The notes below the pieces were generated by a model that was not told where the DNA came from, made no database searches, and saw only the letters and a program-made list of their open reading frames with translations. Shown here in pieces: positions 28,301-36,644 of a DNA stretch of 64,000 nucleotides; positions within the stretch are counted from its first letter, which is position 1, and every line of letters begins with the position of its first letter. The position numbers were made by a program, and so were the translations under genes. Source of the DNA: JAJTFW01 sp046330075 (lineage in GTDB: Bacteria > Bacteroidota > Bacteroidia > AKYH767-A > OLB10); the NCBI GenBank assembly GCA_046330075.1, contig JAXLTL010000006.1, forward strand, positions 124,001 through 188,000. The letters are read 5' to 3'.

Positions 28301-28739
28301 CATGACATCGGTACTCGTGAATGATATCATGGAGATCAGGAAGATGAAGGGGGTCTATCATCTGTTCAGCAACGGGAATTATTTTTTTGCCGGAGACCTC
28401 ATCTCCGAAAATATTGTGAAGCAGCAGGAGCTGAATGATTTCTTTGGTTTTTCTTTTAAAGAGGGTGCGGTGTTACTTTCATTTAAATGGGGAGATAGTG
28501 ATCGGAAAGTTGCAGCTGACGTAAATATGTTATTGTTGAACAGCAGGTTTGCCGCTGGTTGTATTTCTCTCCCATTGCAACTGGATGTGGAGAATGAAAT
28601 GAATGTGTTCGATGTCAAAAATAACCCGCTGCCGGTGAGGGAGGTGGAAACTGCATTGACGAAGGCTGGTTTCAGAAGAGTGAAGTCAGTAAAAGATCAT
28701 CAGCAAAGTAAGGTTTTAATTTATTGGTTCGCAGAATGA
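25314..28739 (+). CDS. secreted MORN/YwqK-type repeat protein (1141 aa)
   Basis: A signal sequence (WWAFVFFVLCATDISAQ) precedes about 800 residues of repeats of the form 'G....Y..NG.L.....Y..G...G', the MORN-like pattern also called toxin-antitoxin YwqK-family antitoxin repeats in Bacteroidota annotation. Examples are HGTQVVYYNNGMLKERTTY and TGVWETYSSTGLLYSRVEY. From about residue 830 a different region follows, with a Cys-containing FECACIDTSY start, no recognised fold, and predicted mixed alpha/beta structure. The protein is probably periplasmic or surface-exposed; no T9SS domain is seen. The stop overlaps the next gene's start (ATGA), so the two are translationally coupled. Confidence 0.8.
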   Translation: MWIRNWQPSLTWWAFVFFVLCATDISAQPGITGADTVITYERGRKVLTVIVGSTKSVTRTRDGKKDGFQESFNEKGKLFRRESWKDGHEDGEFVCMDFFGRLGERKTYLYVADSGRSYLHGRSENYMNGVLEKRSEYRLGKLHGTQVVYYNNGMLKERTTYLNGLKSGKEEGYHNNGQLSYSGLNAVIVAGGVNVSVKHGEWKFFLANGKMSALTNYNHGKKEGRCVEYFPNGEMRMEAIYKADKRHGRVVNFASDGQVESEFVVYEDTVIDGKRKSYVYDGDKLQYHPNGKLKAKESFAMGVKTGVWETYSSTGLLYSRVEYKDDFKNGKEQWFDDEGRLTMEVNYAICKKDTVLAGCKNGIQRSWKDGVLTSESTFVNDVEEGIRKYWTEKGVLVASYVVSDGVYAGPFQEYWKNGSLKTKGVYVKLKGNGRKFSRLGWMYRYNEEGRLESKSLFDTLDEARITILYNEQGISSYDMDRCFSMTSFPDSGIKSFVFNPYYGMPYVAAYFYRNGAIRKFLYPDAEKYIVNALYFDDKGKNISDGTTMHENADSIRSSVAVKKKALSLMRNDWRSNNLFADSVLNGVYKLTYQNGQPMASLSFSDDLPDGDWVLFDPLSGDTAMYKYYIKGVQSGYYLDKFGGKTVLSRGWYPKDTVPGYEELYSVRGIPTRKRSYRTNKNFPIENYEYYENGVVRSYQNYETGEHRSWSLTGELFTQNKKIKDSLVQYLEYYPDTRQLRYERYTIDGKLDSISKAWFKSGKPQYLVNYRKGEREGSSLMFNEQGDTTSFGEYVKDKAEGWFVEYKNGKKEFAYYVEGRRAAQPGQFECACIDTSYSSGTVKFAQSVSSMVDYDVFENYLAPWLKPVDSLNFESNFFTGFQADGRNNSGFAGMNLMMFDEVAVDIPANRQMRLVLNPCRTKGYISRMEYSMSYTSDPQEVRVTAEPKQVTLSLLSGPAVSLVPQYPFPTMLVKTKSLSYDFSDKIKLEEPTVPERCMTSVLVNDIMEIRKMKGVYHLFSNGNYFFAGDLISENIVKQQELNDFFGFSFKEGAVLLSFKWGDSDRKVAADVNMLLLNSRFAAGCISLPLQLDVENEMNVFDVKNNPLPVREVETALTKAGFRRVKSVKDHQQSKVLIYWFAE

Positions 28740-30514
28740 GAAAGTTAATATGGGTGATGTTTCTGTTGTTGCCGGTGAAGGTGTTTGCTGGCGATGTTAC
28801 GGTGTTTGATGTGTATTCGGGACAAGAGTGGAAGCTGGTCTCGTTTTATAAGAATGTGAAGTCCCGCCAGCCCGGAGGTAATCACGAGGTGAGTGTGTCG
28901 TATCCGGGATTTGCCGATTCATCTCAGCAGGTCACGAAGCAGGTGAACAATTCATTGATGCGATTGGCATTAGTGGACTGGCAATCGGATGAGGCTTACC
29001 GCGTTTTGTTGAATGAAGTGAAGAAACGCTATAATGAGTTGAACAGGAACAATCGTTCAGGCTCCCAGGGAGATCCTTACGGGAATGATCGCATTTTTAT
29101 GATGATTGAAGATATTGATCTTACGGCACTGAGTGTTTATAGAGAGGAATGTTGGCTGGTGTTGAACTTTTCAGTGACGTTCTCCGGTGATGAACGCCTG
29201 GATGTTAAAAGGTACTACAAAGCAAACTTGAAAAACGGTCGGGTTGTACAGGTCAACCTGAATGGAAATATTCCGAATGTGGATGCATTGCGTAATTTTT
29301 TAGCGCCTTTGTTTACAAGCCAGTACGTTTTGGTGACGGATAAATTGAGCGCAGCCGATAAAACACCACACCATTACGTTGACCCGGAAGATCAGCAGGA
29401 GGTTGATAGTTATTCCACAAAGGATGAAGTGAGCATCGATCGGAAAAACAATGAGACGGTGTGCAGGGATCTTTGCAAATACATTGACTTTAATGAACTG
29501 GATGTTTTTCGTCTTGGCTGGGGCGTAGTAGTGGAGTTTCAGAAAGGTACAGCATCATCCCGGGTGTATGATACGGAGTCTTTTGCCTTGTTTCTCACCG
29601 GTGCACAACAGGATTCGCTGGCACTCTTATTAAATCGTCCTGATCTGGCTGCCGATGATCGCCTGATCAAGAGTGAGTTCAAAAAGTTTAATTATTATAA
29701 ACTTTCCGAGGGCTTGTCGTCGGTGCGATTTGCACCACCCGTAGAAAAGCTGGTGAGTATGCAGCCAACTGCAGATCGTCCGGTTAAAGCGGTGCGGATC
29801 GATAGCTATCAGGTGTTTGAGTCGGGGAAGGCTAATTTCAGAGGATACTTCGTGCGAACGTTTAATCGTCGTGGTTTACCGGATGCTTTTTGCTATATTA
29901 ATGAAGATAAGGATACTGCCTCTTCAGAATATTATCAGTATGATCGTAACGGTAATCTGAGCGGCTCGCGTGGAATTTCGGATCGCAATAAATTCAAAAC
30001 AAAAACCTGGCAATACGATGCCTCAGATAATGTGACCTTTTATCAGCAACTCGATGGAGATGACCTGTATGCCTCGTATTTCTTTTATAATGGAAATCTG
30101 TTTTATTATATTGAAGTGGATGGAAAGGAGATTCGCTATAACCGCGTGGAGAAAGTTTCATTTAAGAACCGGGAAGTGTGTTTTAAAACAGCCTGCTATG
30201 TGGTGAATGAACAACTGGTGCCTCGTTATCAGACCAGCAGAAAGTACATCAGTGAAGAGTTGCAGACCGGATTCGATGCGAAAGGCCGGCTGATGGAAAC
30301 GCATGCAGAAAATGACCGCTATAATTACTATTTCAATTATGATGCGCGTGATCGCTTTATCAGTCAGGAGGTGTATGAGTATCAGCGTTTACTGACATCG
30401 GTAAAGTACTTGTATAAAGAGGATGCCGTGTTGCCGTATGAGCAACAGAAGCATTCGTATGGAAATGGTCAGGATATCTTCGAGAAGGAAGTGTACACCT
30501 GGGAGTTTTGGTGA
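28736..30514 (+). CDS. secreted protein of unknown function with YD-like C-terminal repeats
   Basis: The ATG at 28736 overlaps the TGA of the MORN gene and gives 592 residues with a signal peptide (MRKLIWVMFLLLPVKVFAG). The N-terminal 320 residues show no family I recognise; they are rich in aromatic and acidic residues. From about residue 390 to the end, repeated 'YYQYDRNGNLSG', 'WQYDASDNVTFY', 'FDAKGRLMET' and 'FNYDARDRFISQ' segments resemble Rhs/YD-type or YwqK-like repeats. Its coupling to the MORN gene suggests a joint function in the envelope. The stop lies directly against the stop of dprA on the other strand, with no intergenic base. Confidence 0.7.
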   Translation: MRKLIWVMFLLLPVKVFAGDVTVFDVYSGQEWKLVSFYKNVKSRQPGGNHEVSVSYPGFADSSQQVTKQVNNSLMRLALVDWQSDEAYRVLLNEVKKRYNELNRNNRSGSQGDPYGNDRIFMMIEDIDLTALSVYREECWLVLNFSVTFSGDERLDVKRYYKANLKNGRVVQVNLNGNIPNVDALRNFLAPLFTSQYVLVTDKLSAADKTPHHYVDPEDQQEVDSYSTKDEVSIDRKNNETVCRDLCKYIDFNELDVFRLGWGVVVEFQKGTASSRVYDTESFALFLTGAQQDSLALLLNRPDLAADDRLIKSEFKKFNYYKLSEGLSSVRFAPPVEKLVSMQPTADRPVKAVRIDSYQVFESGKANFRGYFVRTFNRRGLPDAFCYINEDKDTASSEYYQYDRNGNLSGSRGISDRNKFKTKTWQYDASDNVTFYQQLDGDDLYASYFFYNGNLFYYIEVDGKEIRYNRVEKVSFKNREVCFKTACYVVNEQLVPRYQTSRKYISEELQTGFDAKGRLMETHAENDRYNYYFNYDARDRFISQEVYEYQRLLTSVKYLYKEDAVLPYEQQKHSYGNGQDIFEKEVYTWEFW

Positions 30515-31615
30515 TCAGAGTGCATAGCGTTTTCCGGGACGCAGATGAATGACTCCTTTCAGTTCAAGTTGCAACAAGGTATTCGCCAGTTTTGAAAAGG
30601 GCAGGGCAGAAGCGGCGGCGATCGCGTCAATACCGCTTTCACCTTGCGCCTGAAGTAAATCCGTGATCCGGCGTTCGTCATCACTGAGATCCACAAAGAG
30701 TTGGGTCTGCACATGCTGTTTCTTTTTTTCTTTTTCATCGTTCCAGCCCATCATCCAGATCAGGTCTTCGGCAGATGTGATGAGCCCGGCTTTGTTCTCG
30801 CGGATATAGTCGTTGCAGCCCTTGCTGTACAAATCCATGGTTCGGCCAGGCACCGCAAACACATCTCTGTTATAACCGATGGCCAGATCAGCTGTTATAA
30901 GCGCTCCTCCTTTCCCGGAGGCTTCAACAACTACAATGGCATCGCAAAGTCCGGCTACAATTCGGTTGCGTGTGGGAAAATTTTCACGGTCGGGATTGGT
31001 GCCGGAAGGATATTCGGTGAGTAATCCGCCATGTTTTATCATCTTTCCTGCAGTGGTGCGGTGTGCATGTGGATAAATGCGGTCCATGCCGTGCGCAGTG
31101 ACACCGATCGTTTCCATGCCCGTTCGCAACGCAGCTTCGTGTGCGCAGATGTCGATGCCATAGGCGAGGCCGCTCACAATAACTGTTCCTGCATCCTTCA
31201 GTCCTTCTACCAGCTGCCGTGTCATCTCTTCTCCATACGGTGTGGCTGAGCGTGTGCCCACAATGCCAACATAGCGGTGCTGATTGAGATCGGCATTTCC
31301 CTTGTAATAAAGCATGATGGGTGCGTCAGGACATTGATTGAGTTTTTTCGGATAGGCCTCATCGGTATAAAATAGCGGCTCGACTTTATGGCGCCGGATG
31401 AATTCTATTTCTTTCTCTGCCGCTTCAATCACAGGAGTGGCAAAGGCTTTGCGGATCCGCTTCGCACCAACGCCGGGAATCTTCGCCAGCAATTGTTTTT
31501 TCTCACGAAAAACCGCTTCGGCACTTCCGCAGTGTTCATAGAGCAGGCGTGAAATAACCGGTCCTACATTGGGCAACAGGCTGAGCGCGATGCGATAAAT
31601 GAGTTCGTTTTCCAT
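30515..31615 (-). CDS. dprA: DNA-processing protein DprA
   Basis: DprA (Smf) binds incoming single-stranded DNA during natural transformation and loads RecA. The 366-residue protein has an N-terminal helix-hairpin-helix-like region with KIPGVGAKRIRKAF, a Rossmann-like core with GIVGTRSATPYG, VSGLAYGIDICAHEAAL, and the segment GKGGALITADLAIGYNRDVFAVPG, and a C-terminal winged-helix (about 310-366, DLLQAQGESGIDAIAAASAL). This is the complete family architecture. Its stop codon abuts the stop of the convergent gene. Other competence genes are not in view, so competence itself is not proved. Confidence 0.94.
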   Translation of the reverse strand: MENELIYRIALSLLPNVGPVISRLLYEHCGSAEAVFREKKQLLAKIPGVGAKRIRKAFATPVIEAAEKEIEFIRRHKVEPLFYTDEAYPKKLNQCPDAPIMLYYKGNADLNQHRYVGIVGTRSATPYGEEMTRQLVEGLKDAGTVIVSGLAYGIDICAHEAALRTGMETIGVTAHGMDRIYPHAHRTTAGKMIKHGGLLTEYPSGTNPDRENFPTRNRIVAGLCDAIVVVEASGKGGALITADLAIGYNRDVFAVPGRTMDLYSKGCNDYIRENKAGLITSAEDLIWMMGWNDEKEKKKQHVQTQLFVDLSDDERRITDLLQAQGESGIDAIAAASALPFSKLANTLLQLELKGVIHLRPGKRYAL

Positions 31616-31713
31616 ACGTTAAAATCACCTTCGGGATTGTGTATAAATATCACCGGCCGGGATGCGGCAAATTTAATTCTATTTTGCATCTTTTGGCCAC
31701 CAAATGACCCCTT

Positions 31714-34053
31714 ATGAATGCCTTAACCGTTAATAAACGTTTAACTGTCCTCCATACACTTTATCTCCTGCTGTTTTGTGCCACGGCCGTTGCGCAACAA
31801 GGTACGGTGGCCGGAAAAGTAACGGATGCTGCCACAGGACAACCGCTTCCGTTTGCTACTGTGCAGGCGAAGGGAACAAGTCATGGTGCGGTTACGGATT
31901 TCAGCGGACAGTTTCGTTTTTCTTGCCCCGCCGGATCTCAGATACTGATCTGCACCTATGTTGGTTACCGTACACGCATAGAGAACGTGCAGGTGAAAGA
32001 TGCAGAAACAATACAACTCAACTTCAGTCTTGCCGCGGATGATTCCGGTGGTACGTGGAAACCGGTAGTTGTTTCAGCGGGCAGATTAGAGCAACGGGTC
32101 GATAAAACCATCACTTCAATGGAAGTTTTACCCGTGCGGATCGTTGAGGCCAGAGCTGAGAATACCATGGAGGCGGCGATTGAACAGGTGCCAGGCGTTA
32201 CCGTCATCGACGGGCAGGCCAATATCCGCGGAGGAAGTGGTTTCAGTTATGGCGCCGGGTCAAGAGTTATGGTGATGGTAGATGACTTACCCATGATGGC
32301 GGGAGATGCGAACGATGTGAAGTGGAGTTTTATTCCGGTAGAGCAGATGGAACAGGTGGAAGTACTGAAAGGCGCTTCCTCAGCCTTGTACGGATCGTCG
32401 GCACTCAATGGCGTGATCAATATGCGGACCGCAATGCCGGGCGACAAACCTCAGACAATTGTAAATGCCTATTCCGGAATTTATGATACACCGGAGAAAG
32501 CGTACATGCGCTGGTGGACCGAAGAACGGTTTGTGAGCGGCGTGAATGTTTCACATCGGAGAAAGATGAAGAATCTTTCGGTAGTGGCGGGCGCTCATTA
32601 CTTCGATGATGCCGGCTACCGGGCAGGCGAAACAGAACAACGGTACCGGGGAAATGTCCACCTGCGGTTTACGCCGAAGAATATCCGCGGACTAACTGCC
32701 GGCATAGCCGTAAATGCTCAACATGCGGAAGGTGGAAGCTTTCTGGTATGGGCCGATGATACAACCGGTGCATTGATTCCGCAGGCCGGTGCTGCAGGAC
32801 CCAACAGCAGTACACTCAGTAAATACCGTACCGACCGGGTCACTATCGATCCGTACATCATTTATTCCCGCGGACAATGGGTGCATAAACTCCGCACACG
32901 GTATTTCTACACCGATAACAAGAATAATACAGAACAGGGAAATAAGTCTTCACTGTACTATGCTGATTATCTCGCACAGCGCCGTGCCGGACTCTTCAAT
33001 GTTTCTGTAGGTGTTACCGGCACTCTTACACGTGCCAGCGGAGATTTGTTTGATAGCCGCAAAGCTTCCAGTCTTGCATTCTACTGTCAAACCGACGGTG
33101 ACCTTGGAAAACTCAATGTTACCCTAGGATTCAGGGTAGAGTCGGCCACAACGGAAGAAGTGACGCCCTCTGCCGATAAAACCTTTGACGGAAAAATTCA
33201 CTCAGCCCTTGCGCGATTCGAGCCACAGCCCTTGCTTCGTGCCGGACTGAACTATGAATTGTTTAAACATACACACCTCCGTGCATCCGCCGGACAAGGC
33301 TACCGTTTTCCGTCTATTGCAGAGCGGTTCATCCGCACGCGTGTGGGAGATATTGTTATCTACCCCAATACAAGTCTCAAACCGGAAACCGGATGGTCGG
33401 TGGAATGGGGCGTAAAGCAAGGATTGCGTGTTGGTAACTGGCGCGGTTTTGCTGATGCCTGCTATTTCATCACCGGATATGAAAACATGATGGAATTTAC
33501 CTTCGGTACCTGGGGCAATCCGCAAACAGATCCGCTCTTTGGATTAGGATTTAAGAGTGTCAACATCGGTAATGCGCGGATCGATGGCTACGAGCTAACG
33601 CTGGCCGGAGAAGGAAAGATTGGGAATGTGAAACAAAGCATCCTCGCGGGGTATACACATATCAATCCGATACAAACCGATTTTCAGGAAAAGAGAGATA
33701 CCTTGCTGAATACATCCAAAGAAAACATTCTGAAATATCGTTTTCAGAGTATGTTTAAGTTCGACATGGAAACCGAATACAAAAAATTCTTTCTTGGCAT
33801 CAGCGGACGTTATTACAGTAAAATCGAAAATATCGATAAGGCCTTCGAGTTTGCCATCGCCGGCGTGAAAGCCTATCGCGAACAACAGGCCGAAGGCACC
33901 TGGCTCTTCGACCTGCGTGCAGGCATGCAGGCCACCAAACAACTCCGTGCATCCTTCATCATCAAAAATCTCTTCAACAAAGAATTCATGACACGTCCTG
34001 CAGATCTTCAGTCTCCACGAACGTATAATGTATCGCTTACCTTGAAGGTTTAG
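31714..34053 (+). CDS. TonB-dependent outer-membrane receptor
   Basis: The 779-residue protein has a signal peptide ending at AVAQQ, then a carboxypeptidase-regulatory-like beta-sandwich (about 30-110: GKVTDAATGQPLPFATVQ, YVGYRT), a plug domain (about 130-250: IEQVPGVTVIDGQANIRGGSGFSYG, VEVLKGASSALYGSSALNGVINM, both described in part) and a 22-strand-type barrel ending YNVSLTLKV. Such receptors import siderophores, cobalamin or glycans; here no SusD-like partner is adjacent, and the gene's small-molecule substrate is unknown. Length is short for SusC proteins and nearer to siderophore/vitamin receptors. Confidence 0.92.
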   Translation: MNALTVNKRLTVLHTLYLLLFCATAVAQQGTVAGKVTDAATGQPLPFATVQAKGTSHGAVTDFSGQFRFSCPAGSQILICTYVGYRTRIENVQVKDAETIQLNFSLAADDSGGTWKPVVVSAGRLEQRVDKTITSMEVLPVRIVEARAENTMEAAIEQVPGVTVIDGQANIRGGSGFSYGAGSRVMVMVDDLPMMAGDANDVKWSFIPVEQMEQVEVLKGASSALYGSSALNGVINMRTAMPGDKPQTIVNAYSGIYDTPEKAYMRWWTEERFVSGVNVSHRRKMKNLSVVAGAHYFDDAGYRAGETEQRYRGNVHLRFTPKNIRGLTAGIAVNAQHAEGGSFLVWADDTTGALIPQAGAAGPNSSTLSKYRTDRVTIDPYIIYSRGQWVHKLRTRYFYTDNKNNTEQGNKSSLYYADYLAQRRAGLFNVSVGVTGTLTRASGDLFDSRKASSLAFYCQTDGDLGKLNVTLGFRVESATTEEVTPSADKTFDGKIHSALARFEPQPLLRAGLNYELFKHTHLRASAGQGYRFPSIAERFIRTRVGDIVIYPNTSLKPETGWSVEWGVKQGLRVGNWRGFADACYFITGYENMMEFTFGTWGNPQTDPLFGLGFKSVNIGNARIDGYELTLAGEGKIGNVKQSILAGYTHINPIQTDFQEKRDTLLNTSKENILKYRFQSMFKFDMETEYKKFFLGISGRYYSKIENIDKAFEFAIAGVKAYREQQAEGTWLFDLRAGMQATKQLRASFIIKNLFNKEFMTRPADLQSPRTYNVSLTLKV

Positions 34054-34283
34054 TGGGTATTCCTTAGGTGGCTTCGTCCGATAGCTATCGGACTTCGATC
34101 CCCCATCGGATTACATGTAGATTTACTAACCGGCGGCTTAGCGGAGCCGAAGCCACCGGTCAATGTGCGAACCCACTGGCATCCTTCATCCCGCATCCCA
34201 ATATCCAAAATTCTGCATTCTAAATTCTACATCCCCAATTCTACATTCTGCATTCTAAATTCTGAATTCCGCATGCTGAATTA
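34052..34283. repeat. nested inverted repeats followed by 'ATTCTGCATTCTAAA' word repeats
   Basis: Directly after the TonB receptor stop, AGTGGGT (34052-34058) pairs with ACCCACT (34171-34177), GGTGGCTTCG (34067-34076) pairs with CGAAGCCACC (34148-34157), and TCCGATAG-CTATCGGA (34077-34092) is a perfect palindrome. The transcript could fold into a large branched structure. From about 34190 to 34283 the DNA is AT-rich and made of degenerate words such as ATTCTGCATTC, AAATTCTACAT and ATTCTGAATTC. No gene is seen. Confidence 0.6.
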
Positions 34284-34604
34284 ATGAAGCCTCTCATCAT
34301 CATCACCCGCTACCTCCCGTATTCCGGGATTACCCTCTTCCCCTTTATTCTATTGCGGAAGAAGGACGCGCCGTTTGGTGAGGTGTTGTTGAATCATGAA
34401 CGTATTCATCTCCGCCAGCAACTGGAATTATTGATTCTGCCTTTTTATATCTGGTATTTATGCTCGTATCTGTTTTATCGTCTAAAAGGGTTATCTCACA
34501 AGGCTGCCTATCGTGCGATCCCCTTCGAACGGGAAGCCTATACGCACGAGAACAACCACGGGTACCTGCAAAATCGTCCAATTTGGGCGTTTCTTCGTTC
34601 ATAA
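34284..34604 (+). CDS. small membrane-associated protein with HExxH motif
   Basis: This 106-residue protein has two hydrophobic segments (about 12-24 and 48-66). Between them is NHERIHLRQQLE, in which His38-Glu39-x-x-His42 matches the HExxH zinc-protease signature, and a downstream FEREAY (Glu82/Glu84) could provide a third ligand as in gluzincins. It resembles the minimal catalytic core of M48/M56 (BlaR1-like) membrane metallopeptidases, but it is much shorter than those families. It may be a tiny protease or a degenerate remnant. It stands between the repeat region and the ABC transporter. Confidence 0.6.
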   Translation: MKPLIIITRYLPYSGITLFPFILLRKKDAPFGEVLLNHERIHLRQQLELLILPFYIWYLCSYLFYRLKGLSHKAAYRAIPFEREAYTHENNHGYLQNRPIWAFLRS

Positions 34605-34664
34605 GTTCATCCAAAATTCAAAATCCACGGTAGATGGCAATGTGGTTCCTTCTATCTTTGTCAC

Positions 34665-35429
34665 ATGTCGAACATGCCCATCATAGAGGTTGCTGATCTC
34701 CGTAAATCCTATGGCGATTTTCAGGCTGTGAAAGGCGTTAGTTTTCAGGTTTACGAAAGAGAAATTTTCGGACTTCTTGGTCCCAATGGCGCCGGAAAAA
34801 CCACTACCCTTGAGATCATCGAAACGTTGCGTGATAAAACTTCCGGTGAGGTAACCGTATGCGGATTAAGCATCGATCAGGATGCGAATAAGATCAAACG
34901 GATGATTGGCGTGCAGTTACAGGCAGCAGGGTATTATCCGAGTCTGACTTTGCTGGAGTTAGTCGATCTTTTTGCCGGACTCTATAACGTTGAAGTAGAT
35001 CCGATGGAGATGTTACGCAAAGTGAATCTGGAAGAAAAGGCAAGGGCGAAGTTTAAGGAGTTGAGCGGCGGACAAAAACAGCGATTCAGTATTGCTACCA
35101 CACTGATCAATCAGCCCAGTATTATTTTTCTGGATGAACCCACCACCGGATTGGATCCTCAGGCCCGCCGTAATCTCTGGGAATTGATTCGTCAGGTACG
35201 GGACTCGGGAACCACCGTGGTTATTACCACGCATTATATGGATGAAGCTGAGCAGCTCTGTGATCGTGTTGCGGTGATGGAATCAGGTCGCGTCATTGCT
35301 CTTGATTCTCCTGACAAACTGATTGATGATCTGGTCGCTACCGGTTTCGAAAGAAAAAAAGAAGTGAAAAAAGCAAACCTCGAAGATGTGTTCCTTCATC
35401 TGACGGGACATGAATGGAAAGAAGACTGA
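34665..35429 (+). CDS. ABC transporter ATP-binding protein
   Basis: The 254-residue ATPase has Walker A GPNGAGKTT, a Q-loop (GVQLQA), the signature LSGGQKQR, Walker B IIFLDEPTTGLD and the switch His in VVITTHYMDEA. It belongs to the ABC-2/DrrA-like exporter class used for drugs, lipids or polysaccharides. A TATCTTTG matching the -7 consensus occurs at 34653-34660, 4 bases before the ATG. The gene overlaps the permease gene by 20 bases, so the pair forms one transporter. Substrate is not predictable. Confidence 0.93.
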   Translation: MSNMPIIEVADLRKSYGDFQAVKGVSFQVYEREIFGLLGPNGAGKTTTLEIIETLRDKTSGEVTVCGLSIDQDANKIKRMIGVQLQAAGYYPSLTLLELVDLFAGLYNVEVDPMEMLRKVNLEEKARAKFKELSGGQKQRFSIATTLINQPSIIFLDEPTTGLDPQARRNLWELIRQVRDSGTTVVITTHYMDEAEQLCDRVAVMESGRVIALDSPDKLIDDLVATGFERKKEVKKANLEDVFLHLTGHEWKED

Positions 35430-36540
35430 AAACGTGCAACAGTATTCACAGCTAAAAGCAATGATGGCGATCGCCAGGGCTAGTTTCCGGTCGATCATGC
35501 GCAGCCCTTCGGCTGTAGTGTTTACGCTGGCCTTTCCTTTGGTCTTTATTCTCGTTTTTGGCTTCATTAGCGGTGGTGGCGTAAGCCTGTATGTTGCTCT
35601 GGACAAAGAGAGCGATGTGAAGAACCCGCTATTCGACAGTATTGTAACAATGCACGGACTCCACATCGTTCCGGGTCTTTCTGATGAGGTCATCGCCTCT
35701 GAATTAGAGCGTGGAAAATTTGATGCTATCCTAAAGATTGTCCGCCAGCAGCCGGATTCACTCACAGGACAACCAGCCTATGTGATCCAGTTAACAACCG
35801 TGCAGACTTCCCGCGAAAAAGGTATCATCATCCGTTCCATGCTCGAGCATTTCGCCGACAAGGTCAATCTTCGCGCAGCCGGGATGGCACATCAGGTGGT
35901 AGAGTTACGATCAGCCGAACAGAAAGTGAGGGAATACAAAACTATCGACTTCATTCTTCCGGGTCAGCTGGGATTCTCATTACTGAGCTCCGGTGTGTTC
36001 GGAACTGCTTTTGTTTTCTTCAATCTTCGCCAAACTCTGGTGATTAAACGATTCTTCGCTACTCCGATTCAAAAGCCTTTCATCGTGATGGGCGAGGCCA
36101 TCTCCCGTCTGGTGTTTTCATTACTGGGCGCAGCCTTTCTGATCCTTCTCGGTCATTATGCCTTCGGATTTACGCTTGTTCACGGCTGGGTGACTTTCTT
36201 TGCGATGCTGGGTCTATCGGCTCTGGGTCTCATCATTTTTATGGGTTTCGGATTTGTGGTATCTGGCATCGCGAAAAGCGAGAGTACCATTCCTCCGCTG
36301 GCCAATATCGTTACCTTGCCACAGTTTCTGTTGTCCGGTACCTTCTTCGAAATCAGCAATTTCCCTGAATGGTTGCAGCCGTTTTGCCGGATTCTGCCCC
36401 TGACGTATTTAAACGATGCAATGCGTCTGGTAGCGTATGAAGGTGCGGGATTTGAAGCATTACTGATGCCTCTGGCGGTCATTCTGGCATGGGGAGTGAT
36501 CATTTATGCCGCAGCAGTGAGAGTATTCCGTTGGGAATAA
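35410..36540 (+). CDS. ABC-2 type transporter permease
   Basis: This 376-residue membrane protein has one N-terminal membrane segment (about 40-60), a soluble periplasmic domain (about 65-180) and about five C-terminal segments (from FILPGQLGFSLLSSGVFG to the end), the classic ABC-2 layout. The C-terminal part contains the typical LPQFLLSGTFFEISNFPEWLQP segment. The start codon overlaps the ATPase gene; an internal start at Met18 is possible. It is probably the membrane half of an exporter with the preceding ATPase. Confidence 0.9.
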   Translation: MNGKKTENVQQYSQLKAMMAIARASFRSIMRSPSAVVFTLAFPLVFILVFGFISGGGVSLYVALDKESDVKNPLFDSIVTMHGLHIVPGLSDEVIASELERGKFDAILKIVRQQPDSLTGQPAYVIQLTTVQTSREKGIIIRSMLEHFADKVNLRAAGMAHQVVELRSAEQKVREYKTIDFILPGQLGFSLLSSGVFGTAFVFFNLRQTLVIKRFFATPIQKPFIVMGEAISRLVFSLLGAAFLILLGHYAFGFTLVHGWVTFFAMLGLSALGLIIFMGFGFVVSGIAKSESTIPPLANIVTLPQFLLSGTFFEISNFPEWLQPFCRILPLTYLNDAMRLVAYEGAGFEALLMPLAVILAWGVIIYAAAVRVFRWE

Positions 36541-36563
36541 ATGACAGAATGACTGTATTTTTG
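36531..36563 (+). promoter_or_regulatory. candidate promoter of the zinc metallopeptidase gene
   Basis: TTG at 36531-36533 and TATTTTTG at 36556-36563 match the Bacteroidota pattern with a 22-base spacer. The upstream element overlaps the last codons of the permease gene. The leader would be about 75 bases. Confidence 0.45.
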
Positions 36564-36644
36564 CACTGGCATCTGTATTGCAGTCGCTGAACCGTAAAAC
36601 AAAATAACGACCTGGTCGTTTCTACACAAAACGTTGAAAAAGCT

